NCBI RefSeq assembly: GCF_902686445.1
Contig: NC_062232.1
Location: 88,088,932 to 88,152,931, forward strand
DNA from: Sciurus carolinensis
Taxonomy: Eukaryota; Chordata; Mammalia; Rodentia; Sciuridae
Direction of reading: 5' to 3'
Length of the DNA: 64,000 bases
The translations under genes and the position numbers were made by a program. The notes under the pieces were generated by a model that was not told the DNA's origin, searched no databases, and saw only the letters and a program-made list of their open reading frames with translations. Positions 1-60,329 of the stretch are shown in pieces. Within the stretch, counting starts at the first letter, position 1, and every line of letters begins with the position of its first letter.

Positions 1-179
1 CCTGCATAACCATATGCATAGTTACTAAGGAAAATCAACTGCATTCTACTATATGGCCTTATATTTGTCTATAAGAACATACATAATTCAGTTGTACATA
101 TTTTTAGTAGATTTGCTAAACTAACTCTTGTGTGAGTTCTCTGACTATTGGGAGGCATTATAGGATAGTGCTTAAGAAT

Positions 180-412
180 ATTTACCCTGTAGTCATATGG
201 AATGATTGAAAGCTTCGTCTCTGTTTACCACTCCTTAACTTTATGGCATATCCTCTTTAAGCCTCAGTTTATTCATCTATAAAATGGGTATATTGATTGT
301 ACTTTCCTTACAGAGTTGATCCAAGAATTGAATTAGTTAATATAGGTAAAGGACTTACCTATGTTCTATGCACATAAGTAAGTACTATGTCTATTTTAGC
401 CATTATTATTAG
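180..412 (+). repeat. MIR SINE fragment
   Basis: The order of motifs fits the ancient mammalian MIR core and 3' part: taagcctcagtttattcatc, then aaaatgg, a gagttgat segment and an attattatt end. Confidence 0.65.
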
Positions 413-931
413 GGGTGCTGTCTGATTCACCTCTTTATCCCAGAGTCTAACAATGTCTGGACCACCATAAAAACTCAGTTCATGTTTAATTAATGAAAGG
501 ATAGATTACTCAAAATGTATAGTCATCAGTATGAGAAAGAATCTGAGAATATAACATCATCATTTAAGAAGAAATTTGGAGTCTAGGAAGCACCACTTTA
601 TGAGGATGTTCCAGAAGAACCGTGGTGGTGTTTGAATACCTCACTGTCTCAAAAATTCAATTATGTATTCAAGCACCAAACTGAACTGAAATATTTAGGC
701 ATGACCACTGATTAATTTCTCAACTTACTTTGAATGAAATATGAATAGATTAAAAAAAAAGAAATTAATATTAAAATACTTCAAAGACTGCCTTCTCTGT
801 GGGACTAATATATGCATTATATTTTAAAATTGAGAAAATTATACTTTTTACTGCAACAGATTTATGTATTTTAACTACACTGCCTCTTTCTATTTTTATT
901 TTTTGTAGATATAGATAGACAACATGCCTTA

Positions 932-1028
932 ATTTTATTTATTTATTTTTATACAGTGCTGAGGATTGAACCCAGTGCCTCACACATGCTAGGCAAGCAC
1001 TCTGCCATTGAGCTACAGCCCTAGCCCT
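932..1028 (-). repeat. ID-type tRNA-derived SINE
   Basis: A reverse-complement copy has a T-rich tail (ttatttatttattttta), the B-box region (gaggattgaacccagtgcc) and the A-box end (cattgagctacagccctagc). Confidence 0.85.
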
Positions 1029-1565
1029 ACAATGCCTCTTTCTGCTACAATAATTTCTCAAGCATTATATCACAAGTAATTTCCATGTAATTTATAGTGA
1101 AGTCTCAGATTCCAGTCTAAGTAAATTAATGAAATCAGGACATTATGTTCACTTAGTTATGTCTTTCTGAAGTTCTATAACATAAATATCAAGGCCCTCC
1201 CACAGTTTCAATAACCAAGAATTATATCAAGATCGTCATTTAAAATCTCCAAATTCGACTGGTCTGATTCATTTTGTGTGGTTACTATGTGTGAGGCACT
1301 ATGTTAAAATTATGAGAGAACCAAATATAAATAAGATGTAGCCTACGCTTCATAGTTCACAATGAGTTAATAGCACATCTGTGACTTCCATGCCTCTTAT
1401 AGCAGTCTCTCCTTTAGATTACCATTATTAGCAGAGTTGGCAGCTAAGAAAAAAGAATTAAGAACCAAATGGTTTTTTTCTATAGGTCTAAATTTTCACA
1501 GATAATATGTATATACATATACATATACATATACATATTTATGTGCTTTTGCTCTTTTTTTCTAG

Positions 1566-49787
<48,222 letters not shown>

Positions 49788-50962
49788 AATTGCCAAATGA
49801 AATTATTACAGGTTATAAAGAAGACACTGCTTTAAAGATATTCTATTATTTTGTTGATATTTTTAGCAACTGTTTTTGGCAAGAATATTACTTGAGCTCT
49901 GAAGTTAAGTGGCTTATGTTTGTCCTGTATTTGGAGCTAATGCACTAATACTAGATTCATTATTGAAAAAAGTCATCAAAACCATCCTTGCGTATCAAAA
50001 ACTTACCTTACTTCTATATGACTATTATGTTTACTTGTCATAATTTATGTTCAGTGTTAAATTTGTGAAGTGTACTTTTATTCTAAAGTTTCACCATAAG
50101 GCAATCCAGACTTACAAGAATTAACTTTTCCTAGAGATTGAGCATCCTTCCAGTTTTGTTCACATGTAATGGCAGATTTTGAATTGCCAATTTGAAGATT
50201 AAATTCTCATTTTCTTAAAGTGGTCAACCTGCATTTCTCACAACCAAAGTAATTTCAGTCATTTCCAAAAGCACACATGGATTGTTACAGTCCTGTTGCC
50301 CCAGTTCTTAAAGTTTGATCAGCTGTAAAATGAATGCACCAAATTAAATTATCTTCAAGTTTTTCCATACTATATTGTGATTTTTATATGCTTTGGTTTT
50401 CTAACTATTTTGGCCAGTGTATGATGTTAAATCCAGAGACTGCAGTATGTCTATATTCTTGCTGTATTCATTTTTGTAGTTTCAGATATGTAATGTGAGT
50501 TCAGATAGTGAAATTTCATTTGATATTAGCATCTTAAGTGCTCATATTAAAAGTAGAAAACAGTAACTAAGTAACTGATTTTGTTCTAGTTGTCTATTAT
50601 ACTTCATGTTAAATGTAAATGGCCACTCCACATTTGCAATTCCCTGTGGTTGACATCTATATGGTTTGTTAGATGAGCTAAAACAACCATCAAATGAGAC
50701 TAAAGATTATTCTATTTCAAAATGAATTCAAATGTAGTTAAGCTATTAACTTGTAAGATTTTCTTGAAGCCCTATAGTTGTGACTTCATATGCTATACAT
50801 TTTAAATTGTTGGGCAGCCTAAGAACTTAAAGATATACTGCAGTTTGTTTATAAATGTGTTCACTCTTTTATTCTTTATAACTGTGTTTAAATGTTAAGT
50901 AAAATAGTGAATCCTTCTTGTGTTACAATTTTGAGTGTATTATTAAAGAAACTAAAATGCAA
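49788..50962 (+). other. RADX: RADX 3' UTR
   Basis: About 1.2 kb of unspliced AT-rich sequence lies between the RADX stop and the first good poly(A) signal. I saw no SINE or L1 in it, in contrast to the flanking introns and intergenic DNA, which fits selection on a transcribed UTR. The exact 3' end is inferred from the signal. Confidence 0.75.
50942..50947 (+). terminator. RADX poly(A) signal (ATTAAA)
   Basis: ATTAAA is followed about 20 bases later by a T/GT-rich element (gagttttttgtctcctg), the usual layout for cleavage and polyadenylation. The cleavage site should be near 50960. A second candidate, AATAAA near 51256, could give a longer form. Confidence 0.65.
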
Positions 50963-51729
50963 TGAGTTTTTTGTCTCCTGTTTCATTTTTAATGTGTTTG
51001 ATGTGTTTTCTTCTTATTTGGGGGGCTATGTAAGTACTTGCTAAATGAACCAAGATGATTTTTCCGTATGGGTTGTTTATTAAATGGAATCTAGGTTTTT
51101 GATTTAAGCTATAATAACTTTTAAAAGGCAATTCCACTGTAGTGCTACATAAATGTGAGAGAGGGGGAAAAACTTAAATAGCTATTGACTGAAAACCACA
51201 GGCAAAGATTTCAAAACTATGCATGGGTATAATTTCAGTTTTTATATTGCATAGGAAATAAAATCTATTTTAAATTTTGAGGAGATTCAAATACAATTTC
51301 ACCTGAAAATTTAGTTTATGTTCTAGCAATGTTTCTGTTCAAATTTGGAATTAAAGATCTCCATCCCTATAACTGGTTGTTTCAAAATTGAAGTGCTACT
51401 ATAGTAGGTTCCTACAAAAATAGCATATTACAATCAGGAAAAATTATCTTCAAGTGATAATGTGTTATTAATTACAAATCAGCACAAATATACTTCTTTA
51501 ATTCCATCTTCACATTAACAAATCGATTAGTAAATTATGAAACACTACATAAGCTACCAGAGGACCACAGTAGCCTGCCAAAGTTTCTAATTTGGGGTGG
51601 TGGATAAGATATACATACATGTGTGTGTAAAAACATACAGATTTAAAGCCAGCCATGGCTCTGTCCCTGTAGGATCTTAAGAAAAGACATTTAAATTGCT
51701 TGGCCTCAGTTTATTTATTTGTCTAATTT

Positions 51730-52440
51730 GCAAATAGTCCTATCCTGTTCCCACACCTCAATATATCCAAAAGATTTATAATCAGCATACTACAATGATG
51801 CAGCCACATCAATGTTTATGACAGTACAATTTACAATAGCCAAGCTATGGAGCCAACCCAGGTGCCCTTCAACAGGTGACTGTATAAAGAAAATGTGAGC
51901 CAGGTGTGGTGGCACATGCCTGTAATCCCAACAGCTCAGGAGATTGAGACAGGCGGATCACAAGTTCAAGGCCAGTCTCAGAAACTAGTGAGACCCTAAG
52001 CAACTGTGCAAAACCCTGTCTCAAAACTTTAAAAACATAAATATAAAGGACTGAGGATGGGTTCTATCCCCAGTGAGAAAAAATAAGAAAAAAAGAAAAG
52101 ATGGCATACACACACACACATAAAATGAATTATTACTCAGTCACGAAGAAGAATGACATTATGGCATTTTCCAGTAATGGAACTCGAGTCTGTCACATTA
52201 AATAAAATAAGCTAGTCCCAAAATGTCGAAAGTTGAATATTTTCTCTGTTATGCAGAAACTAATCGAAAATAAGTGGGGATGTAAAAAATAGATCAGTGG
52301 AGTATACAAAGGAGACTGAAGAGGAAGGAGGAGGTATGGGAGAAGGAAAGAACGTTGGAATGAATCTGACCTAAGTTTTCTATGTACATATATGAATATA
52401 CCAGAGTGAAGCTCACCATCATATATATCCAACATTTAAA
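51730..52440 (+). mobile_element. L1 3' end split by a SINE
   Basis: L1 ORF2 C-terminal sequence (caatagccaagctatggagc, ccaggtgcccttcaacaggt) is interrupted by a composite SINE. It resumes as gaattattactcagtcacga and a purine-rich 3' UTR ending near the AT tract at 52440. Confidence 0.8.
51898..52090 (+). repeat. B1-dID composite SINE inside L1
   Basis: gccaggtgtggtggcacatg, ggctcaggagattgagacagg-type sequence and a strongly shortened ID half (gaggatgggttctatcccca). The flanking L1 sequence repeats aaagaaaa on both sides, consistent with a short duplication. Confidence 0.83.
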
Positions 52441-52669
52441 TTATATATAATTTAAAATTATATATATATATATATATCAGTAAATAGCAGAAAGATAAGT
52501 AAATTAGAGGGAAAGAAACAAGGAGAGGGAAGAGGGAAGGGAAAGGGAAAGTCCTGGAAACTGAATTGGAACGAATTATATTCCATGCTTTATAATCTTG
52601 TTAAAATTAATTCTTATGTATAACTAAAAAAGAACCAATGAAAAATAAGCTGAATTATTGTACCACATA

Positions 52670-53095
52670 TCCAAATATGTGAATGTCCATTCTGCCAAGC
52701 ACTAGGTTAGCACAAGGAGCACAACACAGTGCAGGGAAAGACAAACAGGGTCCTTAGTCTCATGGAACTTTCAGTGTTATGAAGGAGAAAGACATTTAAA
52801 TAGTTACACAAATAGATAAATGTCACAAAGTAAGTTACATGGTTTATATTAGAGTTTGTTAACACAGGGTAAGGATACTAGGATAGTTTATCCTGACCAA
52901 GTGAGGTCCAAAGGACTTACAGCAGAAGGAATTGAATAAGGAATAATAAGACTGGAATGCAGAAAGTAGCCAACAAGATGAAACAAGGACTCTTGCAGGC
53001 TATGCAGAGCCTCATAAACCATGGTAGGAACTTTTTTTATCTTTAAAGCACGAGGAATCATGGAATAATTTGGGGCAAGTATAGGTCCTGATTCC
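52670..53095 (+). repeat. Ancient dispersed repeat fragment (family uncertain)
   Basis: aagcactaggttagcacaag, ccttagtctcatggaacttt and ggctatgcagagcctcataa fit the same old repeat class as 42050. No coding signal. Confidence 0.45.
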
Positions 53096-53817
53096 ATTCA
53101 TGATTTAGCTTACTCATTCTGTTTGGAAGGAGAGTGGGTAATAAGGATGTTAGCAGAGACCACTATTTGTGCCCGAATGCCTATTCTCCTCTATAGTAGC
53201 AGATCTCCCAGGTTTTTTTTTTTTAAACTGGGCAGGTGGATACCTATAATAAAGCATACTTCACCCTGCTTCATTTGTAACTATGTTCTGATCAATGGGA
53301 GTAAGCATATGTGATGTATACAATTTCTGAATCATTCCCTCAATGATTAGGAAGGAATGTTCTCTTCCCTCTTTTCCCCTTTTCTGCTAGGTAGAATGTG
53401 CACAAATTAGACAACTTGGATCATGCAGAGAAGGGCAACATCCTAGGACTAGCAGACCCACCAACTAGCAGAAGTCTAGGTCCATATCATTGTAGAACTG
53501 CCATACCAACTTTGCACTCCTTAACTTATTTGGGCTGTTACATGAGAAAAAATAATCTCTGTGTTTTTTAATACAAAGAAGTCAGACTTGTAGCCTACTA
53601 ACACAGGAGACAAAAACAAAAACAAATCATATATGAGGCAAATAAGATTGAAAGAGTTAGATACATTCATATAAATTTTGAAGATAATATTAAAATACAG
53701 AATTCACTGTTCAGTTAAAATACGGATTTTAAAGGTAATGAGTTACTTTATTGAAGTACTGAATATTAAGTGCAAGTAATCAAAAAATCTAGTAATATTA
53801 AATGTTTTAAACAGTAC

Positions 53818-54240
53818 AATGTAGCCATGGTTCTCAAATTTGGTTATATTTTGGAATCACATCGAAAGTTCTGCAAATTACTCTGCCTGCTATTTCCTTA
53901 TTTCATTCTAGCTTCCACATAAAAGAAAACATTTGACCCTTGACTTTCTGAGTCTAGTTTATTTTGTTTAACATTATTTTCTTCAGCTTCATACATTTAC
54001 CAGCAAATGCCATAATTTCATTTTTCTTTAGGGCTGAGTAAAATGAATATGTCAGAATTAACACCACTACTATGTAAAACTATAATGCACTAATAAAAAC
54101 ATTTTTAAAAACTAAAAACTACTATGTCCAAGACTCACCCTGAGTCTTTGAATTGGGTGTGACCCAAGCACTGGAATAATTAAAATATCCTCAGATGGTT
54201 TTAATGTGCAGACAAGGTTGATGACTATTGGTATATAGTA
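53818..54240 (+). mobile_element. MER20-like DNA transposon split by an L1
   Basis: Left part gttctcaaatttggttatat; right part cctcagatggttttaatgtg and acaaggttgatgactattgg. L1 sequence at about 53890-54115 separates them. Confidence 0.55.
53890..54115. mobile_element. Short L1 with 5' inversion
   Basis: The left half is antisense ORF2/3' sequence (tgacccttgactttctgagt, aatgccataatttcattttt). The right half is sense 3'-UTR sequence (cactaataaaaacattttta) ending A-rich. That head-to-head arrangement is what twin-priming produces. Confidence 0.55.
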
Positions 54241-56264
54241 CCGTTCCAAGCATCTGTTTCTTTTATTAGAACTCAAGCTTCACATGACTCTTTGAAGTTT
54301 CCTCCTGTTTAGGTACTATAAATTTCATGTACTCTTTCAATGCAACTTTGTCATGAATTGGGATGATGGGAAAGAAAAATTAGAAATCGATCATTTCTAA
54401 ACATATTTAATTTTCATAGAGTTCTAGCATGTGAGTTCTGGAAAATACTTTGTATATAAACCCTAGCCCAATGTCTTATATTGTTCAAATGAAGAAAAAA
54501 TCCCACAAAGGTTTTTATTTTCATATAGATATGACAATACTTGTCATAGAGTTGTCACTTTTGGAAACTTCTGATTTGCAAGATACTTCATAAATATTCA
54601 GAGTGCTATCTAAAGTACAAATAAACATCAAATGTTTATAGGCTAGAAGTTAAATCACACTTAATTTGCAATAAAATGACAGCAACGCATCTGTCAAAAC
54701 CAGAACTATTTCTAGTATTGTGTCCATTATACAATTTAAATGATCTAAAGTTCTTTTTTCTTTTTTATTTTTTCTAATTAGTTATATATGATAGTAGAAT
54801 GTATTTTGACATATTATACATATGTCATGTAAAACTTCTTGTTATTCTGATTGTACATGATGCAGAATTACATTGGTTGTGTAATCAATCACAAATGCAC
54901 ATAGGATAGTAATGTCCCATTCATTCTACTATCTTTCCTATTCCCATTCCCCCTCCCTTTACCTTCACTGCATTTGTGTAATCCAAAGTACTTCTATTCT
55001 TCCCTAATATCCCACTTGTTGTGAATGAGCATCCACATATCAGAGAAAACATTAAACCTTTGATTTTTGGGGACTGACTTATTTCACTTAGCATGATATT
55101 CTCCAGTTCCATCCATTTACCTGCAAATGTCATAATTTCATTCTTCTTTATGGCTGAGTAATACTCTGTTGTGTATATATACCACATTTTCTTTATTCAT
55201 TCATCTGTTGGAAGGTTCCATAGTTTAGCTATTGTGAATTGAGCTGCTGTAAATACTGATGTGACTGAATCATTGTAGTATAATGATTTTATATCCTTTG
55301 AGTATAAACCAAGTAGTGGAATAACTGGGTCAAATTGTGGTTCCTTCCAAATTTTCAGAGGAATCTCCATACTACTTTCCATAGTGGTTCCACTAATTTG
55401 CAGTCCCACCAGCAACATATGAGTGTACCTTTTTCTCCACATCCTCGTCAACATTTAATGTTGCTTTATTCTTGATAATTACCATTCTGATTGGAGTGAG
55501 ATGAAATCTCAGTGTAGTTTTAATTTGCATTTCTCTAATTGATAGAGAGTTTGAACATTTTTTCACATCTTTGTTGACTAATTGTGTTTCTTCTTCGGTG
55601 AAGTGCCTGTTCAGTTCCTTAGTTCATTTATTGATTGGGTTATCTGGGGTTTATTTCTCATTATGATTCTTCTTATTTTATTTTTTCCACAGCTTTATTG
55701 AGGTAAAATTGAAGTACAATAAAATGCACATAGTTGAAGTATGCAATTTGATCAGTTTTGACATGTATGTAACCAATAGAATCAATACAAAAAGCATTTC
55801 CATGATTTTTTAAAATTTGAAATCATGCAGACTGTGTTTCCTGCATGATTTATTACATTAGAAATGAATCACCTTAAGATATATAGAACCCCAGCTCCAC
55901 ATGTCAACTATTTCAAAATTGAATGGCACACTTATAAACACCTCACAGGTCAAGGAAGAAAGCACAAAGAAAGTAAATAAAAAGTGCTTTGAACTAAGTG
56001 ATAATAAAAGCTTAAAATATCAAGATCTCTAGGATAAAACAGTACTCAGATGAACATTTATAACTTAAAGTACTTGTATCAGAAGGAAGCTAGAATAACA
56101 AATTATTTTCAAATTATGTATTAGGAAGGAAAATATAAGAGTAGGAGCAGGAATGTATGAAATAGAGAAGAAATAATACAGCTGAAATGTGATAAAAAAG
56201 AAACATCTAATCAAGAAAAAAGCAAGAACACAAAAATTAATATCAATGTAAAGGGAGCTATCAA

Positions 56265-56672
56265 TGTTAGGGGCAGTTTTGGTTCATCGATAACTCCCAG
56301 AAAAAACGCTCCGCAGACACAGGTCTCACACGAGGAACTTTTATTTTATGCGGACGATTCACATCCGCTCAGGGAAAAGGGAAGAAGGAAAAGAAGAAGA
56401 TGGCGCAGGGTTTCTCCTCAGATATCGGAATTTCGCAGGCTGGGAGGAACCATTCGCGGAGGAGAATTATTACAGACTGACTGATGGACCAATGACATAT
56501 TAGAACGTAATGTGGGAGGCAGGAAGATTACGGCAACGTAAGCTGGAAATTCCTGTAACGGGAGAGGCGGATGTATCGCAGATTGACAGGTGGTTGGGAG
56601 GCCAGGTTCCTGTAACGGGAGAGGCGGGTGTAATGCAGATTGACAGGTGGTTGGGAGGCGAGATTCCTTACA
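56265..56672 (-). mobile_element. Solo LTR (408 bp) with 5-bp target-site duplication
   Basis: ATCAA at 56260-56264 and 56673-56677 flanks a TG...CA element. On the minus strand it starts TGTAAGGAATCTCGCC and ends CCCCTAACA. It has an AATAAA within gcataaaataaaagttcctc, followed by a U5-like tail. It is CpG-rich relative to its surroundings and carries a 57-bp tandem duplication in the U3 part. No retroviral genes are present. The class is uncertain. Confidence 0.88.
56551..56664. repeat. 57-bp tandem duplication in solo LTR U3
   Basis: Two copies start tcctgtaacgggagaggcgg at 56551 and 56608 and share cagattgacaggtggttggg, with a few substitutions. Duplicated U3 segments often act as enhancers in LTRs (family knowledge; not shown here). 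Confidence 0.92.
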
Positions 56673-56739
56673 ATCAAAATAACTCTCCAGATGCTAAAAA
56701 TATATAAAGGCAATATTACAATTGTATGCCAACATATGT

Positions 56740-58640
56740 GATAGATTACATAACATGGTCTATGTTAGAGAAGGATTTGTGTGCTGCTGAGAAGAAAGTG
56801 TATTCAGTCATTGATAGATGAAATATTCTACATACGTCTGTTAAGTCTAAATTGTCAATTATATTTCTTACTTCTACAGCTTCTTTATTTAGTTTTTGTT
56901 TGGAGAATCTATCCAGTGGTAAGAGAGTCATGTTAAAGTTACCCAGTATTATTGTGCTGTGGTCTATTTGATTATTGAAATTGAGAAGGGTTCGTCTGAT
57001 ATATGTAGATGCCCCATTGATTGGGGCATAAATATTTATGATTGTTATGTCTTGACATACAATTCCCCTATAAGCAGTATGAAATGGCCTTCTTTGTCCC
57101 TTCTGACTTACTTTGACTTGAAGTTCACTTTATCTGATATGAGGATAAAAAACCCTTCATTATTACACAGTCCATGTGAGTGATACATTTTTCCCATCCA
57201 TTACCTTCAGTCAGGTGAGTCTCTTGGTGACAGCATTTTGTTGGGTCTTGTTTTGTAATCCAATCTGCCAGTCTTTTTCTTTTGATTGATTAGTTTAGGC
57301 CACTAATATTCAAGGTTACTATTGGGATATGATTTGTATTCCTGGTCGTTTTGGTTTATTTCTAATTTTTAATTTGACTTAGTTTCTCCTTTCATTGACT
57401 ACTCCTTTAGTGTAGTTCCTCCCTTTCCTGGTTTTCACTTTGTTTTTCATTTCATCTTCATGGAATAGTTTGTTGAGAATGTTCTGTAATGCAGGGTTTC
57501 TAGTCACAAATTCTTTTAACTGTTGTTTATTATGGAAAGTTTTTATTCCATCTTCAATTCTGAAGCTTAATTTTGCTGGATATAAGATTTTTCATTGGCA
57601 TCCATTTTCTTTCAGAGCTTGGTATATGTTATTCTAGGACCTCCTAGCTTTGAGGGTATGGGTTGAGAAATCAGCTGTGATTCGAACTGGTTTCCTCCAT
57701 ATGTAATCTGTTAGTTTTTCCTTGAGGCTTTTCAAGTTCTATCCTTATTCAGTACACTAGGCATTTTCATTGTAATGTGCATTGGTGTGGGTCTGTTGTA
57801 ATTTTGTACATTTGGGATCCTGTAAGCCTCTTGTAGTTGATTATACATTTCATTCTTTAAGGTTGGGAAATTTTCTGATATTATTTCATTGAAAAGATAG
57901 TGCATTCCTTTGGTTTGTATCTCTGTGCCTTCTTCTATCGTGATAAATCTTAAATTTGGTCTTCTTATGTTATCCCATAGTTCATGGAAGTTCTGTTCAG
58001 AGAGATACGTCTCTCCCAGCCATTCCTGCAAGCTATCAGATTAGAGGGGGAGGGGGAGAGCCAGATGGGTTTCCATGACCAGTTGTCCCCTGTGTAAATC
58101 TCTTTCCATGGTTGAATTTCTCCTGGTCACTTAAGCACACTCTATGTCATGCAGTGTGTGCTTATTGGGCCTGTATTTCAGGCCAAACTCAGGTTTGCCA
58201 GGAGTGGTCCCCTTCAGCTGCCAGTCCCTGTGCAGTGACTGCAAAATGTTTCCTTCTTTGTCCTCCATATGCTACCTAGAGAGATGGCATCTTCTTTCCC
58301 CATGCACAGATATTACACAGCACATCTTTCAGGTTTGCCAGGTAATGTCCTCCCAAAAATGCGGGTTCTTTTAATTCCCTTATCCCTCCACTATGCTCAT
58401 GGAGGAACCACTCTCACTGTTACTTCTGGCCTGGCCTCAGCAGAGGCTGTGCCACTGGGAATTTCTTCCTTATTTTATTATATCCATTCTCCCGAGTCCC
58501 TGATCTGCTTTGAATGTTCAGCTTTAAAGTCCAATAAAGTCTTACCATTGTTTTTAATTCACCCACCTTGCTGAGAGGCTGCTTGTCTGCTTTCTTGGCT
58601 TCATTCCAAGGAGCAACCAGGAAAGTGACCTCATGTATTC
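56740..58640 (-). mobile_element. Inner antisense L1: ORF2 endonuclease end, ORF1 remnant, 5' UTR
   Basis: A minus-strand frame at 56746-56931 matches the L1 endonuclease region (TEYTFFSAAHKSFSNIDHVM). The frame at 57732-58031 is an ORF1p segment (NFHELWDNIRRPNLRFITIE and QEAYRIPNVQNYNRPTPMHI). The sequence up to ccaccatcttga near 58650 looks like the 5' UTR start. Stops and deletions break both ORFs. Confidence 0.8.
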
Positions 58641-58897
58641 CACCATCTTGAAAAACTCCTGGTTTGTTTTTTGTTTGTTTGTTTGTTTGGTGCTAAGTTT
58701 TTTGAGTTCTTTATATATCCTAGAGATTAATGCTCTATCTGAGGTGCAGGTGGCAAAGATTTTCTCCCATTTTATAGGTTCTCTCTTCATGTTCTTTGTT
58801 TCCTTTGCTGTGAAGAAGTTTTTTAGTTTGATTCCATCCCATTTATTGATTCTTTTTTAATTTTTTAATATAATGTTTTTAATTGTAGTTGGACATA

Positions 58898-58996
58898 ATA
58901 CCTTTATTTTATTTTTATATGGTGCTGAGGATCAAACTCAGGGTCTCATGTGTGCTAGGTAGACACTCTACCACTGAGTCACAACCCAACTCCCCA
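58898..58996 (-). repeat. ID-type SINE inside L1 nest
   Basis: Reverse complement: tatggtgctgaggatcaaac, ctaccactgagtcacaaccc. L1 sequence ccatttattgattcttg(a/t) appears on both sides (about 58838-58853 and 58994-59010), giving the target-site duplication. Confidence 0.85.
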
Positions 58997-59183
58997 TTTA
59001 TTGATTCTTGATTTTACTTACAACACTTTAGGACTCTAGTTAAGGAAGTAAGTTCCTAAGCTGACATGATGCAGATTTGGACCTATATTTTCTTCTATTA
59101 GGTGCAGGTTCTCTGTTCTAATGTCTAAGTCCTTGATAGACTTTGATTTGAGTTTTATGCACAGTGAGAGATCTAAAGTTCTT

Positions 59184-59450
59184 GAACTGGACAGTACATA
59201 GGAATTACCTGGAGATCTTTTTTTTTTTTTTTTTTTTTTTGGCGGTATTGGGGATTGAACCCAGGGCCTTGTGCTTGCGAGGCAGGCACTCTACCAACTG
59301 AGCTATATCCCCAGCCCCTGGAGATCTTATTTTAAATAAGAGTTTCAAGATTTTCCTTAGATTCTGATTCATGGTGATGGAGAATGGTACCCAGGAACCT
59401 TCATTTTAATAAACCTCCAAGGGATTATAATGTAGGTGCCTCACAGACAA
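59184..59450 (+). mobile_element. MER5-like DNA transposon split by a SINE
   Basis: acataggaattacctggaga on the left, and gattctgattcatggtgatg and ctccaagggattataatgta on the right, follow a hAT MER5-type order. The antisense L1 nest is inserted at its left border. Confidence 0.5.
59220..59316 (-). repeat. Intact ID-type SINE with 12-bp target-site duplication
   Basis: CCTGGAGATCTT at 59208-59219 and 59317-59328 flanks a reverse-complement ID element with an uninterrupted T run of about 20 (poly(A) tail), clear B-box (gattgaacccagggccttgt) and A-box (ccaactgagctatatcccca) regions. It is the best-preserved SINE in the window and probably the youngest. Confidence 0.95.
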
Positions 59451-60329
59451 AACTTTAAAAATACTGAATAAGCACTTAGACAATTCACCCTCTAGAAAAC
59501 TACTTTGAAGTTAAAAAGAGTTAATTTTACTTAATTGCAGATATTTAAAAGCAATTTAAAAGTATCTTTGGATATAATAACTCTTTCTAAAATTCATAAA
59601 AGGAAAACATAACACATGTACAAGTTATACAATGCTGGCTACCATATGAAATCATGTGCTTCAACCTCCAGGATAATTTAACCTAAAAGTTCAGTGAAGT
59701 TCTCTTTAACACTCCAGCACTGCCACAAAGTGTTATGGGAAAGTTTTAATTTTTAAGGCACATAATGATGCAACATTTATCAAGATATAATGTGAAGATT
59801 TGAAACTAGTATTTTAAGATTATTTAACAAAACCTAGCTTTTATTGTATTTAGCTAACTTCTCACTGATCTGTTTTTAAACTATTTCATGAGTAGTTTTC
59901 CCTTTAGGAGCAATGTAACAAATGGTAAAAATGATTATATCAAACTTCTGGGACTTCACTAATTACTTGCATGCTAGATTCTGGTATTGAATTTATCACA
60001 AATGACTGCCCATCAGCAATCAACAAGCTAATGTTTTGACAATAATATTTTCATAACAATATTTGTTTTCAGCCTGATTTTCTTTGTCTTTAACACATCA
60101 AAATGATAATGCTGCTTGCAAGATGATAAACTATTTGTGTGTATTCTGAAACAGACCATAAGCTAATACACAAAACCTTTACGCTTTTCAGTTTAATTAC
60201 ATAAATTATTAAATAATTACTATGTGTAAGATGCTACTAATACTGGCTACTGTGTAGAGATACACAGATGAATCATTGGCAGCTATGATATGATAGAAAA
60301 GTTAATATTTTTATTATTCGCCTGTTGGA

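Larger units (their letters stand above)
1..1565 (+). other. RADX intron (partial, left edge)
   Basis: This is intronic sequence upstream of the first visible RADX exon. It holds a MIR fragment, one minus-strand ID SINE and, at 1507-1540, a short (TATACA)n-type run. I found no further RADX exon. Confidence 0.7.
55680..56750 (+). mobile_element. Older L1 piece with ORF2 remnant, hosting the solo LTR
   Basis: 55680-55800 resembles an old L1 3' end in antisense (gctttattgaggtaaaattg). 55840-56259 reads in sense as a degenerate ORF2 segment N-terminal to the reverse transcriptase. The solo LTR splits its right end. How these pieces join to the inner L1 at 56740 is not clear. Confidence 0.5.
54742..59183 (-). 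mobile_element. Antisense L1 nest bounded by 14-bp target-site duplication
   Basis: gatctaaagttctt occurs at 54742-54755 and 59170-59183. The left edge is the T-rich complement of a poly(A) tail. L1 ORF2 C-terminal sequence follows: the minus-strand frame at 54921-55187 has MWYIYTTEYYSAIKKNEIM and FAGKWMELENIMLSEIS, and that at 55197-55454 continues it. The ORF2 order stops near 55650 and resumes near 58660 ([20 protein letters not shown]), continuing to 59169. About 3 kb of other mobile DNA is inserted between. Confidence 0.9.

Noticed and set aside
56510..56713. Overlapping ORFs on both strands with repeated peptide units
   Set aside because: They come from the duplicated 57-bp U3 block of the solo LTR.
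58144..58574. Two overlapping plus-strand ORFs of 76 and 101 codons
   Set aside because: They lie in the antisense 5' UTR of an L1 element; no gene signal.
59220..59316. Possible tRNA gene on the minus strand
   Set aside because: It has A- and B-box-like sequences, but also a long poly(A) tail and a 12-bp target-site duplication, so it is an ID SINE and not a tRNA gene.
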